Below are positions 53,235-62,729 of a DNA stretch of 64,000 bases, in pieces. Source of the DNA: Nostoc sp. UHCC 0926 (GTDB lineage Bacteria; Cyanobacteriota; Cyanobacteriia; Cyanobacteriales; Nostocaceae); assembly GCF_028623165.1 (NCBI RefSeq), contig NZ_CP117768.1, forward strand, positions 5,022,001-5,086,000. The letters are read 5' to 3'. Numbering within the stretch: position 1 is the first letter of the stretch; every line of letters begins with the position of its first letter. Both the position numbers and the translations under genes were made by a program. A model generated the notes under the pieces. It worked only from the letters and a program-made list of their open reading frames with translations, was not told the origin of the DNA and did no database searches.

Positions 53235-53885
53235 ATGATTTGTAGTATGTATTTTTGTAGAACTTTCAAGTTTAGTTTGACAACAATAGCAGTACTGATC
53301 TCGCTTCAATCATACGCCACTGCTCAGGTTACTAATAGTCAACCAAACTTTTCTCAAGCTTCTCCTCAAGTTGAATCAAACCCTGTACCACTACAGTCAA
53401 ATATTCCTAACTACTCTGAGCGAAAGGGCCGATTATTACTCAAACTCCGGCATCCCATACAGCCAATAATTCCCAACACTTTTGAGCAAGAAATCCATTT
53501 GCTACTTAAACTTAATGAACGAAAACTTTACGTTTATCGGGGTGAAAGTTTACAAGCCAGCTACCCAGTAGCTATTGGTAAACCTGGATGGGAAACGCCT
53601 ACAGGCAAATTTAAAATTATTCACATGGTGCAAAACCCAGCTTGGGAAAATCCTTTCGTTCCTAATAAAGAAATTATTCCTCCAAGAAGCTCAAATAATC
53701 CTCTAGGAGAACGTTGGATTGGATTTTGGACAGATGGAAAGGATGAAATTGGATTTCATGGTACTCCGAGTGTAAAATCTGTTGGGCAAGCAGTTTCTCA
53801 TGGTTGCGTTCGGATGTATAATCGGGATGTACGTAAACTCTATGAATTGGTGAAAATTGGAACACCTGTACTAGTGACTAAATGA
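53235..53885 (+). CDS. L,D-transpeptidase (YkuD domain)
   Basis: This 216-residue exported protein has a signal segment (SLTTIAVLISLQSYATAQ) and a Pro/Ser linker. A C-terminal YkuD domain (residues about 95-216) carries the catalytic motif HGTPSVKSVGQAVSHGCVRM, with the His and Cys of SHGCVR, plus GKPGWETPTGKFKI. These enzymes make 3-3 crosslinks in peptidoglycan or attach proteins to it. It follows the Pro-rich protein by 140 bases on the same strand, in line with a shared envelope role. Confidence 0.93.
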   Translation: MICSMYFCRTFKFSLTTIAVLISLQSYATAQVTNSQPNFSQASPQVESNPVPLQSNIPNYSERKGRLLLKLRHPIQPIIPNTFEQEIHLLLKLNERKLYVYRGESLQASYPVAIGKPGWETPTGKFKIIHMVQNPAWENPFVPNKEIIPPRSSNNPLGERWIGFWTDGKDEIGFHGTPSVKSVGQAVSHGCVRMYNRDVRKLYELVKIGTPVLVTK

Positions 53886-54179
53886 CGCAAAAGAAAGAGC
53901 TAATAAATTGATTTTCAAATTTTTAAACTTAATTTGGTTTATTATGGGAAACATTACAAAAATGATGGATTTTATCAGGCATCAGCTGACATGAAGTGCT
54001 AACTAAACCATATAGTTTAAAAACTTTGCATTTTGTGTCAGCTACGTTAAATCTGCCGCAATTAGATAGCCTGCGAGTACAACATCAGCGTTCGCGTTTG
54101 TAGGTCGTAATCTTTAAGCATTGCTGCTGGTATTTAAATAAAATTAAGTTTGCTGGAATACTGATATGTACTATCAGGG

Positions 54180-54351
54180 TGGTAATTTGTCAACTGACCG
54201 AATTTTGGATTTTCAATTCAAAATTTAAAAAGGTTTTAAGTGAACGTATTTATTTGTGGAACAAATTCAAAATCCTCAAGTTATTAAATTTATTCATCGG
54301 GTAAATCTAAAATCTAAAATTCAAAATCCAAAATCGGTTGACAAATTACCA
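54180..54351. mobile_element. MITE-like element with 15-bp terminal inverted repeats
   Basis: TGGTAATTTGTCAAC (54180-54194) is repeated exactly inverted at 54337-54351. The inverted similarity continues inward (CGAATTTTGGATTTT against AAAATCCAAAATCG). The 172-bp AT-rich interior has no gene. No clear target-site duplication is visible. It lies in the 510-bp spacer between the L,D-transpeptidase and PAP2 genes. Confidence 0.6.
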
Positions 54352-54398
54352 GTTACCAATCACAAATAGCTGCTCAAACAAAGATTCATTGACCGAGC

Positions 54399-54854
54399 TT
54401 AATAAGCAGACCTAGCTAACCAATAGATGGTTATACCCAAAGCCGACCCAGCTATTACCTGAACAGGTGTATGTCCGAGTAATTCCTTCAGACGGTCTTG
54501 GCTAAAGTCTGGTTTTTCATCAAATAATTCATCAATCATTTGATTAAGGATGCGAGCTTGTTTACCGGCCGCTTGGCGAACTCCGGCTGCATCATACATA
54601 ACGATGATGGCAAAAATCGTAGCAACGGCAAAATCAGGAGATGCCCAACCAAGTGTTTGCCCTACACCAGCAGCTAGAGCTGTAACTAAAGCTGAATGGG
54701 CACTGGGCATACCTCCGGTTGTCACTAAAACACGTACATTCAGTTTGCGATTTTTGATGATCTCGATTACGAGCTTTAGTGCTTGAGCAATTAAACAAGC
54801 TAACAGAGCAACCAGCAGCACCCGGTTGTCTAAAATGTTGCCTATGTCCTGCAT
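54399..54854 (-). CDS. divergent PAP2 family (DUF212) membrane protein
   Basis: This 151-residue protein matches DUF212: LLACLIAQALKLVIEIIKNR, the phosphatase-like TTGGMPSAHSALVTALAAGV, AIIVMYDAAGVRQAAGKQA, and the final LGHTPVQVIAGSALGITIYW. It has about four membrane segments. The motif order resembles acid phosphatase/PAP2 enzymes acting on lipid phosphates, but activity is not proven for this branch. It is downstream of crtE on the same strand, with a 380-bp repeat-containing gap. Confidence 0.9.
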   Translation of the reverse strand: MQDIGNILDNRVLLVALLACLIAQALKLVIEIIKNRKLNVRVLVTTGGMPSAHSALVTALAAGVGQTLGWASPDFAVATIFAIIVMYDAAGVRQAAGKQARILNQMIDELFDEKPDFSQDRLKELLGHTPVQVIAGSALGITIYWLARSAY

Positions 54855-55079
54855 GGTATTTTGGTTAGGTTAGTAAATATTAGCAGCAGTTGTTGGTTGA
54901 GGAAACATTTAGATTCAACCTAAAATCCAAAATTAGCCTAGTATATCACGGCGGAAACAGACCAATTATTCAAAATAGCTTAAAAGCTTATCAAATAAGC
55001 TTTTTGAATTTTAAATTCCGCTGGGCACTAGTAGTACACCATAGTGTAAATAAACCACCCATTCCAAATCAATGAAACG

Positions 55080-55205
55080 CTTGCGGTAGAGGAATTCCGT
55101 TAGCGTAAGCGTAGTATTAGCAAGTCTTGCCTCCGGCACGCCAAGGGCAATAGCGCAGTGTTAGCGAGTCAGACGTTACGCACAGTCGCTATCGAGCGTC
55201 ACCAG
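55080..55205. repeat. mosaic intergenic repeat cluster
   Basis: GCGTAAGCGTAGTATTAGCA, CGCCAAGGGCAATAGCGCAG and AGTCGCTATCGAGCGTCACC modules fill this part of the spacer between crtE and the PAP2 gene. They are of the same general type as those at 12500-12775 and 48600-48850. Confidence 0.5.
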
Positions 55206-55232
55206 CATCATTCCGAATTCCGCAAAGGGGTA

Positions 55233-56165
55233 CTAGTTATTGCGGCTGGTAATAAAATGAGCGATCGCTTGGAGTGACTTGGCTCTCTCCCCAAATGGTT
55301 CTAATTCTGCACAAGCTGCATTAACTAGCTCTTGGGCTTTTGAGCGCGATTCCTCAAGTCCCCAAATACTGGGATAGGTCACTTTCTTCGCTTTTTGGTC
55401 TTTACCAGCTGTTTTGCCTAATTGCTCTTGAGTAGCAGTGATATCCAGAATATCATCTATGATTTGGAATGCTAGCCCAATATTTTGAGCATAACGGGTC
55501 AATCGCTGCACATCTTCAGGCGATGCCTCAGTTATGATCCCGCCACAAACTACGCAAGCTTCCAAAAGGGCGGCTGTTTTGTGTTTATGAATGAAATTTA
55601 GCGTTTCTAGGGAAATATCTGATTTACCTTCCGACTCTAAATCGACAACTTGACCGCCGACCAAACCACCTGCCCCCAGCGCCCGACCAAGACGGGCAAT
55701 TACCTGCAAGACTAGCTCTCTCTTAACGTTTTGGGGGGTTTGCATGGCAACAAACTCAAAAGCCAGAGCCAACAAGCCATCCCCAGCCAAAATTGCCACA
55801 TCTTCGCCATAGACTTTATGATTCGTTAGCTTCCCGCGACGGTAATCGTCATTATCCATCGCCGGCAGGTCGTCATGAATCAACGACATTGTGTGGATCA
55901 TCTCCACAGCACAAGCCGTTGGCATGGCCATTTCGATGGTTCCACCCATCATTTCACAGGTAGCAAGGCAAAGAATGGGACGTACACGCTTGCCTCCAGC
56001 TAATAACGAGTAGCGCATCGCCTCATAAATCTTTTCTGGATAAATGATGGGGATAGCCTGATCCAAAGCAGTATCACAAAGCTTTTGTCGCTCTTTTAGA
56101 TAAGCTGCTAAGTTAAACGTGGCTTCCTCTGGTGGTGTCTTTTGAACGTTATCAGTTGCTACCAT
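55233..56165 (-). CDS. crtE: geranylgeranyl diphosphate synthase
   Basis: This 310-residue trans-prenyltransferase makes GGPP for carotenoids, phytol and quinone tails. The first Asp-rich motif is in MSLIHDDLPAMDNDDYRRG and the second in QIIDDILDITA. GGKRVRPILCLATCE and GGQVVDLESEGK are further family blocks. The length is standard. The upstream neighbour is folD on the same strand (152-bp gap), an arrangement common in cyanobacteria. Confidence 0.93.
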   Translation of the reverse strand: MVATDNVQKTPPEEATFNLAAYLKERQKLCDTALDQAIPIIYPEKIYEAMRYSLLAGGKRVRPILCLATCEMMGGTIEMAMPTACAVEMIHTMSLIHDDLPAMDNDDYRRGKLTNHKVYGEDVAILAGDGLLALAFEFVAMQTPQNVKRELVLQVIARLGRALGAGGLVGGQVVDLESEGKSDISLETLNFIHKHKTAALLEACVVCGGIITEASPEDVQRLTRYAQNIGLAFQIIDDILDITATQEQLGKTAGKDQKAKKVTYPSIWGLEESRSKAQELVNAACAELEPFGERAKSLQAIAHFITSRNN

Positions 56166-56317
56166 TCTTAAATTCCTGACATTTTGGGATTTTTGTCTTA
56201 TACGTCACAATTTTAAGGTGCTGTGGTGCTGAAAAAATGAAGAGTTAGGAATTAGGAGTTAGGAGTTACCAATAAGAATTCTTAACTTTTAACTCATCAT
56301 TCATCACTCATCACTCC

Positions 56318-57205
56318 TCACTTTCTTTCTTCTCTTATCGCCCTAGAATAGCTGGCAAATGTATTTTGCAATAATATGGCTACAGTCATAGGGCCAACAC
56401 CACCAGGAACAGGGGTAATAAATCCTGCTACACCAGAGGTTGATTCAAAGTGGACATCGCCAATTAAGCGACTGTTGCTACTAGCATCGGTGACGCGATT
56501 CATCCCCACATCTACCACAACAGCGCCCGGTTTCACCATATCAGCAGTGATCAGTCCGGGACGACCTACTGCTGCAATTAGAATATCAGCATTTTGGGTG
56601 ATGGTTTTGAGGTCATGCGATCGCGAGTGAGCGATCGTGACTGTGGCATCAGCTTCTACTAACATCAGCGCCATCGGCTTACCCACCAAAATACTGCGTC
56701 CTACCACTACTGCCTGTTTTCCCCGCAAAGGAATCTCATATTCTTGTAAAAGGCGCATAACACCTGCTGGAGTGCAGCTGCGTAAACCGCTTTCTCCCCG
56801 GACTAGTCGCCCCAAGTTAACTGGGTGTAGTCCATCAGCATCTTTATCGGGATCAATTTGATGTAGCAGAGTTACAGCATCCAAGTGGTTAGGTAAGGGC
56901 AGCTGCACAAGAATACCATCCACCCGTTGATCGTGGTTTAGTGCAGCTATTACCTCTTCTAACTCCCCAAGGGTAGTTTGGGCGGGAAAATGCTTACCAA
57001 AAGAGGCCACACCAACTTTAGCGCAGGCTTTTTCTTTATTACGTACATAAGCCGCTGACGCTGGATTATCGCCAACCATCAGCACTGCTAAACCAGGCGG
57101 TCGGCCAATTTTTGGTTGTAATTGTCTAATGCCAACAGAAAGTTCTTGCTGAATTTTTGCAGCTATTGCTTTACCATCAAGGAGTTTGGCAGTTTTTGTT
57201 TCCAT
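56318..57205 (-). CDS. folD: methylene-tetrahydrofolate dehydrogenase/cyclohydrolase
   Basis: This 295-residue bifunctional enzyme interconverts methylene- and formyl-THF. Catalytic Lys lies in SAAYVRNKEKACAKVG, and VDGILVQLPLPNHLD, VVGRSILVGKPMALML and FITPVPGGVGPMTVAILL are the usual motifs. The length is standard. It probably shares a transcript with crtE. Confidence 0.96.
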   Translation of the reverse strand: METKTAKLLDGKAIAAKIQQELSVGIRQLQPKIGRPPGLAVLMVGDNPASAAYVRNKEKACAKVGVASFGKHFPAQTTLGELEEVIAALNHDQRVDGILVQLPLPNHLDAVTLLHQIDPDKDADGLHPVNLGRLVRGESGLRSCTPAGVMRLLQEYEIPLRGKQAVVVGRSILVGKPMALMLVEADATVTIAHSRSHDLKTITQNADILIAAVGRPGLITADMVKPGAVVVDVGMNRVTDASSNSRLIGDVHFESTSGVAGFITPVPGGVGPMTVAILLQNTFASYSRAIREERK

Positions 57206-57490
57206 GAGAATTCTCAGCTATATTGCCTTTTGGTCAAAACTCAGCCGCTTCTGGTCTAGGCGGAGTCAACAGTCCAAAATCCAGAGTGAAAATATTGATT
57301 TTTAACTCTTGACTTTTGACTATTATTATGTTCCTGTTTGATGTCGTAGCGTTTTTCTCACAGTAAATCCATAATCTTTATTTTCTCAGATCAACGACGT
57401 TATCTGAAGAATAAAGAATTAAAGATGAAATTCAGAACATTTTTTTGCTCAGTTGAGAGGATGTTTTTGAAACCGCAGAGAATAGTATAA

Positions 57491-57979
57491 ATGGGAACTG
57501 ACCTGATGAAACTGGCGACAAAGCAAGCAGTGAAGCAAAAATTTGCTCAATCAGTGGCTTTCATGCAACAAAGGAGAAATTTGTCCCTTTCATTCTTGTA
57601 TGGGCAGAGTATTGTTTCTTACCGCTTGGGGTGGATTTTTTTATTGGTGGTGGGACTTTGTAGTTGTGGTAGTTTAACCTCGTCTGGGTTGAATGGGACT
57701 AATTTTAAAATTGGTAGCAATGTCACCCCAATTCGAGAGATTAAACCAGAACAAGACAATCAGGCTACAGTTTACATCCAAGGTCAGGTGGAAAAGCAAG
57801 CTCCTCTGATCAAGCAGTGGGCTTATCAAATTAATGATTCGACTGGGAAAATTTGGGTTATTACCAATCAAAAGAATCTGGTCAAGGGAGCACAAGTGGT
57901 GATTAAGGGTAAAGTTCGCTACCGAAGTATCCCCTTAGCTGGTAAAGAATTGGGGGAAGTTTATCTAGAAGAAGAGTAA
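57491..57979 (+). CDS. small lipoprotein-like protein with OB-fold-like domain
   Basis: ATG 57491 or ATG 57506 starts a protein with an unusually long basic N-terminus before a signal-anchor/lipobox (WIFLLVVGLCSCGS, residues about 48-61). The outer part (about 95 residues) has five strand-like segments (ATVYIQGQVEKQAPLI, AYQINDSTGKIWVITNQ, KGAQVVIKGKVRYRSI) resembling OB-fold nucleic-acid-binding or YgiW-type domains. The function is unknown. It precedes the NUDIX gene by 28 bases on the same strand, suggesting an operon. Confidence 0.72.
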   Translation: MGTDLMKLATKQAVKQKFAQSVAFMQQRRNLSLSFLYGQSIVSYRLGWIFLLVVGLCSCGSLTSSGLNGTNFKIGSNVTPIREIKPEQDNQATVYIQGQVEKQAPLIKQWAYQINDSTGKIWVITNQKNLVKGAQVVIKGKVRYRSIPLAGKELGEVYLEEE

Positions 57980-58007
57980 TCAGCAATTAAAAATTAAAAA
58001 TGAACAT

Positions 58008-58445
58008 ATGAATAATCAGCCGATACATGTGGCGATCGCAATTCTCTACCAAAAAAATAAGTTTCTCATGCAACTGCGGGACAATATCCCCGGTATTCTC
58101 TACCCTGGTTACTGGGGACTCTTTGGCGGTCATATCGAAGCTGATGAAACGCCGGATCTAGCAGTGAAGCGAGAAATCTTAGAAGAAATCGGCTATAATT
58201 TACCATCCTTTGTTGAATTTGGCTGTTATTTTAACGAAAGAGTAGTCCGTCATGTCTTTCATGCACCACTCTTGGTGGAATTAAATGAACTGGTTCTGAA
58301 TGAAGGCTGGGATATGGGGTTATTGACCCTAGAAGATATTAACCAAGGTAACTGTTATTCGGAAAACGCTGGCGAAGTGCGACCTTTGGGGAATGTGCAT
58401 CAGCGAATTATATTGGATTTTATCGAGACAAATCAACAGACTTAA
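58008..58445 (+). CDS. NUDIX hydrolase
   Basis: This 145-residue protein has a full Nudix box, GHIEADETPDLAVKREILEE followed by IGY, fitting the Gx5Ex7REUxEExGU pattern. The N-terminal strand IHVAIAILYQKNKFLMQLRD is typical. These enzymes hydrolyse nucleoside diphosphate derivatives; the substrate cannot be read from the sequence. It is the second gene after the OB-fold-like protein. Confidence 0.93.
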   Translation: MNNQPIHVAIAILYQKNKFLMQLRDNIPGILYPGYWGLFGGHIEADETPDLAVKREILEEIGYNLPSFVEFGCYFNERVVRHVFHAPLLVELNELVLNEGWDMGLLTLEDINQGNCYSENAGEVRPLGNVHQRIILDFIETNQQT

Positions 58446-58546
58446 TTGGGTATAGGGTATGGGTACATAAGAAAACTTTTTTTTAGTCCCCAGTCCCAAT
58501 CCCCAAAAGCCAAAATAAAGTTATAACTCTTGTGGAGTCATCACTA

Positions 58547-59650
58547 ATGCAATCAGTAAACAAACTACCGCGATGGTTAACTATAGGATTGGCATTTCCG
58601 ATTATTATTCTCAACGGCTGGCTATTACTCCAGGTTGTACAGTATTTTCAACCCTTGATTAGTATTATTGCTGCCGCCATCCTACTGGCTTTTGTATTGA
58701 ACTATCCAATCCAGTTTCTTCAGGAACAAGGGGTAAAACGTAACCTAGCGATCGCAGGAGTGTTGCTTTTGACTGTGGTGGTTTTAGTGGGTTTAGGCAT
58801 CACTTTGGTTCCCCTGATTATCCAACAGCTCAACGAGCTAGCTAATATCTTGCCCAGTTGGATTGATTCTGGTACTGAACAACTGCAAGCTTTCCAGGAT
58901 TGGGCGTTAAGTCAACAACAGCTTCCGATTAATTTAAGTGGTTTATTTACCCAAGTTCTCGACCGATTATCTAACCAACTTCAGTCCTTCACTGGGAGAA
59001 TTCTTGGTTTTGCCGTCGATACCATTGGTATTGTCCTCAACGTGCTGCTGGCAGTAGTGCTGACTATCTACTTAATATTGAATGGCGAACCCCTTTGGGA
59101 CGGAGTTTTTCAGTGGTTTCCCCGTAGCATTGGGTTAAAAGTGCGGGAATTACTGCGAGAGGATTTCCACAATTACTTCATTGGTCAAGCAACATTGGGA
59201 GCTGTGTTAGGGGTGACAATTACACTGGTGTTTTTGGCGCTGCAAGTTCCCTTGGCTTTACTTTTTGGTATCGGTATTGGTTTGTTTTCTCTTTTCCCCT
59301 TTGGTACAGGAGTAGGTATCGCCATAGTAAGTTTGTTGGTGGCGTTGCAAAACTTTTGGCTAGGAGTTGAAGTCTTAGGTGTAGCTGTTGCGATCGACCA
59401 AGTTAATTCTAATTTTGTTGCACCTCGAATTCTTGGTAATTTGACTGGCTTAAATCCCGTCTGGGTGGTGATTTCTTTGTTGTTGGGGGCAAAGTTGGGA
59501 GGAGTGCTGGGTTTGTTAATTGCGATCCCTATTGCCAGTTTTATCAAGGATATAACAGACAGCTGGCGGGCTGGAGAGTTTAATAAGTTAAATGATATCG
59601 TGTCAGAACCTGTAAAAATCATTACTGAGAGAGCAGGAACTTATAGTTGA
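58547..59650 (+). CDS. AI-2E family transporter (YdiK/PerM type)
   Basis: ATG 58547 (MQSVNKLPRWLTIGLAFPII) is preferred to an in-frame GTG at 58532, giving 367 residues. About eight membrane segments are seen with the usual large loop after the third (LVPLIIQQLNELANILPSWI). The C-terminal VNSNFVAPRILGNLTGLNPV block is diagnostic. Members export signals or ions; the cargo is unknown here. Confidence 0.92.
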   Translation: MQSVNKLPRWLTIGLAFPIIILNGWLLLQVVQYFQPLISIIAAAILLAFVLNYPIQFLQEQGVKRNLAIAGVLLLTVVVLVGLGITLVPLIIQQLNELANILPSWIDSGTEQLQAFQDWALSQQQLPINLSGLFTQVLDRLSNQLQSFTGRILGFAVDTIGIVLNVLLAVVLTIYLILNGEPLWDGVFQWFPRSIGLKVRELLREDFHNYFIGQATLGAVLGVTITLVFLALQVPLALLFGIGIGLFSLFPFGTGVGIAIVSLLVALQNFWLGVEVLGVAVAIDQVNSNFVAPRILGNLTGLNPVWVVISLLLGAKLGGVLGLLIAIPIASFIKDITDSWRAGEFNKLNDIVSEPVKIITERAGTYS

Positions 59651-59711
59651 AATTTAATCTGTAAGTAAAGGAAAACTGACAATGTTGACTATTTATAAAA
59701 ATGTCTTGATA

Positions 59712-62366
59712 TCAGGCGTTAGAAATTTGACGTTGTTGAATGAGAGGAATACAAATGATAAACTCAGCACCAACTCCTGATTGCGAAATGCATTCTAAAG
59801 AACCGCCATGTCTTTCTGTGATAATTTGGTAACTAATAGCCAGCCCCATCCCCGTACCTCGTCCAACGGGCTTGGTCGTAAAAAAGGGATTAAATATTTG
59901 CTTTAAAGTATCTTCTGGTATTCCCAGTCCGTTGTCGGCAATGCGAATTGTGACTTGATTTGGCGCTAGTAATTGGGTGCGAATATAAATTCTGGGATTA
60001 TCCGTTTTTAGTTTTTTTGTTGCCCACCGACCTCTAACCATTGAATCTTCTAAAGCATCGATCGCATTCACTAAAATATTCATAAATACTTGGTTTAACT
60101 GTCCAGCATAACATTCAATCAAGGGGAGGTTGTCGTATTCTTTGATCAACTCAATTTTCGGGCGCTGGTCAGTAGCCTTGAGGCGGTTTTGGATGATCAT
60201 CATCGTACTATCAATTCCCTCATGGATATCAACCACTTTCATCGAGGCTTCATCTAAGCGCGAGAAAGTCCGCAGAGAAAGTACGATCTCTCGAATCCGC
60301 TCTGCTCCCATCATCATCGATTTGAATAATTTGGGTAAGTCTGACCTCAAGAAATCCAGATCAATTGTATCTGCAAACTCCTCAATTGCCTTCACTGATT
60401 GGGGATAATGTCTTTGGTAGAGATCTAACAGTGAAAATAAATTTTTGGTGTATTCATCAGCCGGGTTAAGGTTGCCATAAATAAAGCTAACTGGGTTGTT
60501 GATTTCGTGTGCCACACCTGCAACTAGTTGACCCAAACTGGACATTTTTTCGCTTTGAATTAACTGAGTTTGGGTGTTTTGTAGTTTGTATAATGCTGTT
60601 TCTAGTTCTTGTGCTTGCTGTCGGAGGACTGTTTCTGCTTGTTTGCGTTCTGTGATATCTCGGAAATACAATATTCTGCCGTAATAATCTCCATCAGGCG
60701 ATCGCACTGACGCACAATAACGATCAAACGTCCGTCCATCCTTCAGCACAATTTCATCACGGCTGTTTTCCTCTGGATGTTGGTACAGATATTAGATTTG
60801 AGCGAGAAATTCTGCTGGATTTTCTAGTAGGTCTAGCACACATTCTAAGAGTTGCCAGTCTGAAGCAGTCTGGATTATTGCCGGAGGAATTTGCCATAAA
60901 TAGGAGAAATGTTGATTGGATGATGCAATTTGACGATTTTCATCAATAATCAGAATGCCGTCGATTGAAGCTTCTTGTTGAGCTTGCAGTACAGCATTAC
61001 TACGGCGCAGGGCAGCTTCTGCTCGTTTCAGTTCAGTAATGTTAGTAGCTATGCCGGTTGTACCTAAAACATTCCCAACTTCATCCCACAACATCATTGC
61101 ATTACATAGTAAATTTCGCTTGATACCATCCTTTGCAAGCACAACAGCTTCGTACTCAAACACTGACTCTCCTGCCAATATAGGGGGCAAAATTCCTGGT
61201 TCTTGCTGAAATTGTTTAGGCGGCTCAAACTCACTACAGTGACGACCAATCATTTCTGCTGGCTCATAGCCATAGATGCTTTTGACTGCCTCATTCACAA
61301 AAGTCCAACATCCTTGGGCATCTACTGACCAAATCATGTTCTGAGAGGTCTCAACCAAGTGACGGTACTTTTTCTCACTTTCCTTCAAGGCAAGTTCTGC
61401 TTGTATACGCTTGATCCCCAAGGAAATCTCGTTTGCAGCCAATTGCAATGCCTCTAGGACTGATTCTGTCAGGGTTTGGCGGGCAAACATCGCAATGACG
61501 CCAATAAGATTGCCGTCCAAAATCAGGGGATATCCTGCAAAAGCAACCATGCCTTCCTGCTTTGCCCATTCTTGATTGCTTACACGCGGATCATCTAGAA
61601 CTTTATTAGTTAGGTGAGGTTGACGTTCTTGAGCAATTAATCCAATTTTGAACATCCCTACAGGAACACGAGCGTGGGGGCCATTAATATGAGTGTACAT
61701 TCCGGAGCTAGCTTGCAATTCCAGTACGTTTTCTTGGGTATTCAGCGTCCAGATGCGGGCAAAGGCAGCATGAACATGGTTGACTAGAGCATCAGTACAA
61801 CGATTGAGAATTGGCTGTAGTGTCTGACCTTGGGTGATAGCAGTGTTTATTTCTACATGCAAAGCTGCTAAAGAGACTTTTTCCGCTAGTTCAGCTTCTA
61901 CCCGCTTTTGCTGTGTGAAATCGCGAATAGTCCCAACTAAAAAATGATTACCTAGCTCATCTTCAAACAAACATTTTTTGGTCATGATAAAGTGTGTTAC
62001 GCCAGAGGAATCTGTAAAAAATTCCTCATTTTCATCAGTTATGCCTGTAGTGAAAACCAGTTCATCTTTTTCCCAAAACACATCAGCTTCCGCAAGAGGA
62101 AAGAGATCATAGTCAGACTTGCCAATTAATTCTTCTCGGCTATGCCCGATGAAATTACAGAAGGCATCGTTAAGTAGTATCCACTGATGTTGGTGGTTTT
62201 TGACAAAAATTGGGTCAGGTATACCGTTGATCATCCGCAGTAGAAAAGCCAGCGAGAAGTTTTGCTGCTGCGTATATTGGGCAAAAGAGGAGTCATTGAG
62301 AGATTTGCAATCATTCATACGCTCAGTCGGATCTAAAATCAAGCTAAAACTTAAACGTCTAGCCAT
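59712..62366 (-). pseudogene. multi-domain sensor histidine kinase split by one in-frame TAA
   Basis: Two stretches in the same frame are separated only by TAA at 60792-60794. The first part (starting ATG 62366 or 62318) holds PAS (FLLRMINGIPDPIFVKNHQH), GAF (LHVEINTAITQGQTLQPILN), PAS (KYRHLVETSQNMIWSVDAQG) and the start of a third PAS (VLQAQQEASIDGILIIDENR). After the stop the sequence continues YLYQHPEENSRDEIVLKDGR and DRYCASVRSPDGDYYGRILY. HisKA follows (GQLVAGVAHEINNPVSFIYG, with the phospho-His), then HATPase (IRIADNGLGIPEDTLKQIFN). Together they would make about 885 residues. Either part might still be expressed; the kinase part has a possible start (M, 60749). Confidence 0.85.
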
Positions 62367-62729
62367 GCGTGTGTCAGCCTTAGTGATATTTATTATTCCC
62401 AAAGTTTTTGCTGAATTATAAGCACTTTTATTTCACAGCCAGTTGTAGGGGGTCAGCGTAGCCAATTTGGTCAAATTGGAGGCGCTAGCCTCAAAGGCTT
62501 GTACAGCAATGCTTCCATTCAGGTATATCAAGGGTGATATTTCATCTCCGAGAGATGGTCATGAGTTTAAGTAGAGTTTAATCAGAAAGAAAAATCAGAT
62601 GCTAACTAATTTAGATTAAGTAAAATTACAAAATTATTACAGAGAATTTATTAACCCTTAGATAACTCAACCTTTACTTGTTGCGATAACAGAATGTGCT
62701 AAACACTTATCCTGTAATCCTTCTTAGGC

